Positions 62,951 to 64,000 of a stretch of 64,000 nt of DNA are shown here, one piece after another. The notes under the pieces are model-generated. The model saw nothing but the letters and a program-made list of their open reading frames with translations, had not been told where the DNA came from and made no database searches. The number at the start of each line of letters is the position of its first letter. Positions within the stretch are counted from its first letter, which is position 1. The stretch is taken from NCBI GenBank assembly GCA_945910005.1, contig OX246749.1:26624679-26688678 (forward strand). Reading direction: 5' to 3'. A program made the translations under genes and the position numbers. The stretch comes from Isoperla grammatica. Taxonomy: Eukaryota; Arthropoda; Insecta; Plecoptera; Perlodidae.

Positions 62951-63561
62951 CCTTCAAACACCCCTCGACGTCACAGGATCTTAGTTGTCGAGTACTTCCT
63001 TCAAACACCCCCCGACGTCACAGGATCTTAGTTGTCGAGTACTTCCTTCAAACACCCCCCGACGTCACAGGATCTTAGTTGTCGAGTACTTCCTTCAAAC
63101 ACCCCCCGACGTCACAGGATCATAGTTGTCGAGTACTTCCTTCAAACACCCCCCGACGTCACAGGATCTTAGTTGTCGAGTACTTCCTTCAAACACCCCC
63201 CGACGTCACAGGATCTTAGTTGTCGAGTACTTCCTTCAAACACCCCCCGACGTCACAGGATCATAGTTGTCGAGTACTTCCTTCAAACACCCCCCGACGT
63301 CACAGGATCTTAGTTGTCGAGTACTTCCTTCAAACACCCCCCGACGTCACAGGATCTTAGTTGTCGAGTACTTCCTTCAAACACCCCCCGACGTCACAGG
63401 ATCTTAGTTGTCGAGTACTTCCTTCAAACACCCCCCGACGTCACAGGATCTTAGTTGTCGAGTACTTCCTTCAAACACCCCCCGACGTCACAGGATCTTA
63501 GTTGTCGAGTACTTCCTTCAAACACACCCCGACGTCACAGGATCTTAGTTGTCGAGTACTT
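62951..63561 (+). repeat. Satellite E, 47-bp tandem array, 13 copies
   Basis: The unit starts CCTTCAAACACCCCCCGACG, then TCACAGGATCTTAG, TTGTCGAGTACTT. Units begin at 62951, 62998 and every 47 bp to 63515. Copies 4 and 7 share ATCATAG instead of ATCTTAG; the first and last copies differ in the C run. Each unit includes CGACGTCAC, close to a CRE/ATF site. Confidence 0.96.
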
Positions 63562-64000
63562 CGTTAAAACACAATAAAATAAATAAATAGAAACTAAAAT
63601 TAACAGCAATACAAGAATGCGTTTTGAAAACATCCATACTTCCCGATATTGTTGAATGTTGTGCAATGTGCGTTGTTATGATTTCTCATTGCCATTTCGT
63701 CTAGTGTTTTGTACGCGGTCCGCCACCGTTACTTACACTTATTGACAGCAATAGAAAAAATTAACGTTATTTCTCCCTTTAATACGTATCAGATCGCGTT
63801 TGAATTAATATATTTGTGAGCGGCCAAAAATATACTTTAATACAGCCACCTCACATTTAACCGTTACTGTTTTTCAGAAAAATATTTTCGAGTAACTTTT
63901 ATGTAATTTTGCCACTGCTATCAGATCGCCATAAATGAACACATTCGTGACCGGACAAATCTTTATAAAAATATGGCTACTCACATTTTGCCGCCATTTT
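63562..64000. other. AT-rich DNA with one degenerate duplication
   Basis: No gene recognised. Two diverged copies beginning TATCAGATCGC at about 63787 and 63919 continue in parallel (TTTGTGAGCGGCCAAA versus ATTCGTGACCGGACAAA, then CTCACATTT...CCG), a decayed repeat with a period near 132 bp. Confidence 0.5.

Noticed and set aside
1311..63561. CRISPR-like regular repeats
   Set aside because: The arrays are contiguous satellites with no unique spacers, and the context is eukaryotic.
1..64000. Telomeric TTAGG repeats
   Set aside because: No array of this pentamer is visible, so a chromosome-end location cannot be claimed from the sequence.

Overview
The window is eukaryotic, repeat-dominated DNA with no recognisable host gene. 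An arthropod, most likely an insect, is suggested by a non-LTR retrotransposon whose two ORFs have the layout of the R1 clade: a gag-like protein with three zinc knuckles, then an apurinic-type endonuclease, reverse transcriptase and C-terminal zinc motif. That clade is known mainly from arthropods. I cannot name the species.

Layout. 1-1138: AT-rich DNA with two probable LINE 3' tails, each a small hairpin followed by a trinucleotide microsatellite. 1139-42651: a 41-kb satellite (A, 56/55-bp units, roughly 730-740 copies) enclosed by inverted flanks, which looks like a foldback or TIR transposon whose subterminal repeat has expanded. 42879-43768: ten 89-bp repeats. 43769-44511: unique DNA with a C-tract/G-tract inverted pair and a possible tRNA-like retroposon fragment. 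44512-47878 and 54358-55604: one 55/57-bp GC-rich satellite (B) split by a 6.5-kb R1-clade element (47879-54357). That insertion carries a 10-bp target-site duplication and a 24-nt poly(A) tail. 55605-56847: AT-rich DNA with short degenerate repeats. 56848-61627: an 82-bp satellite (C) whose last 55 copies look identical. 61716-62073: a foldback/MITE-like palindrome. 62586-62907: fourteen 23-bp repeats (D). 62951-63561: thirteen 47-bp repeats (E). 63562-64000: AT-rich DNA with one degenerate duplication.

The only credible coding regions belong to the retrotransposon. ORF1 is intact. ORF2 overlaps it by 11 nt and is broken by one frameshift at the start of the RT domain (about 51479). Nearly all other open frames are by-products of stop-free satellite units.

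The two signals most worth following are the mirrored borders of satellite A, which point to a satellite born from a transposon end, and the R1-clade element sitting inside satellite B, which may be a lineage that targets that satellite.
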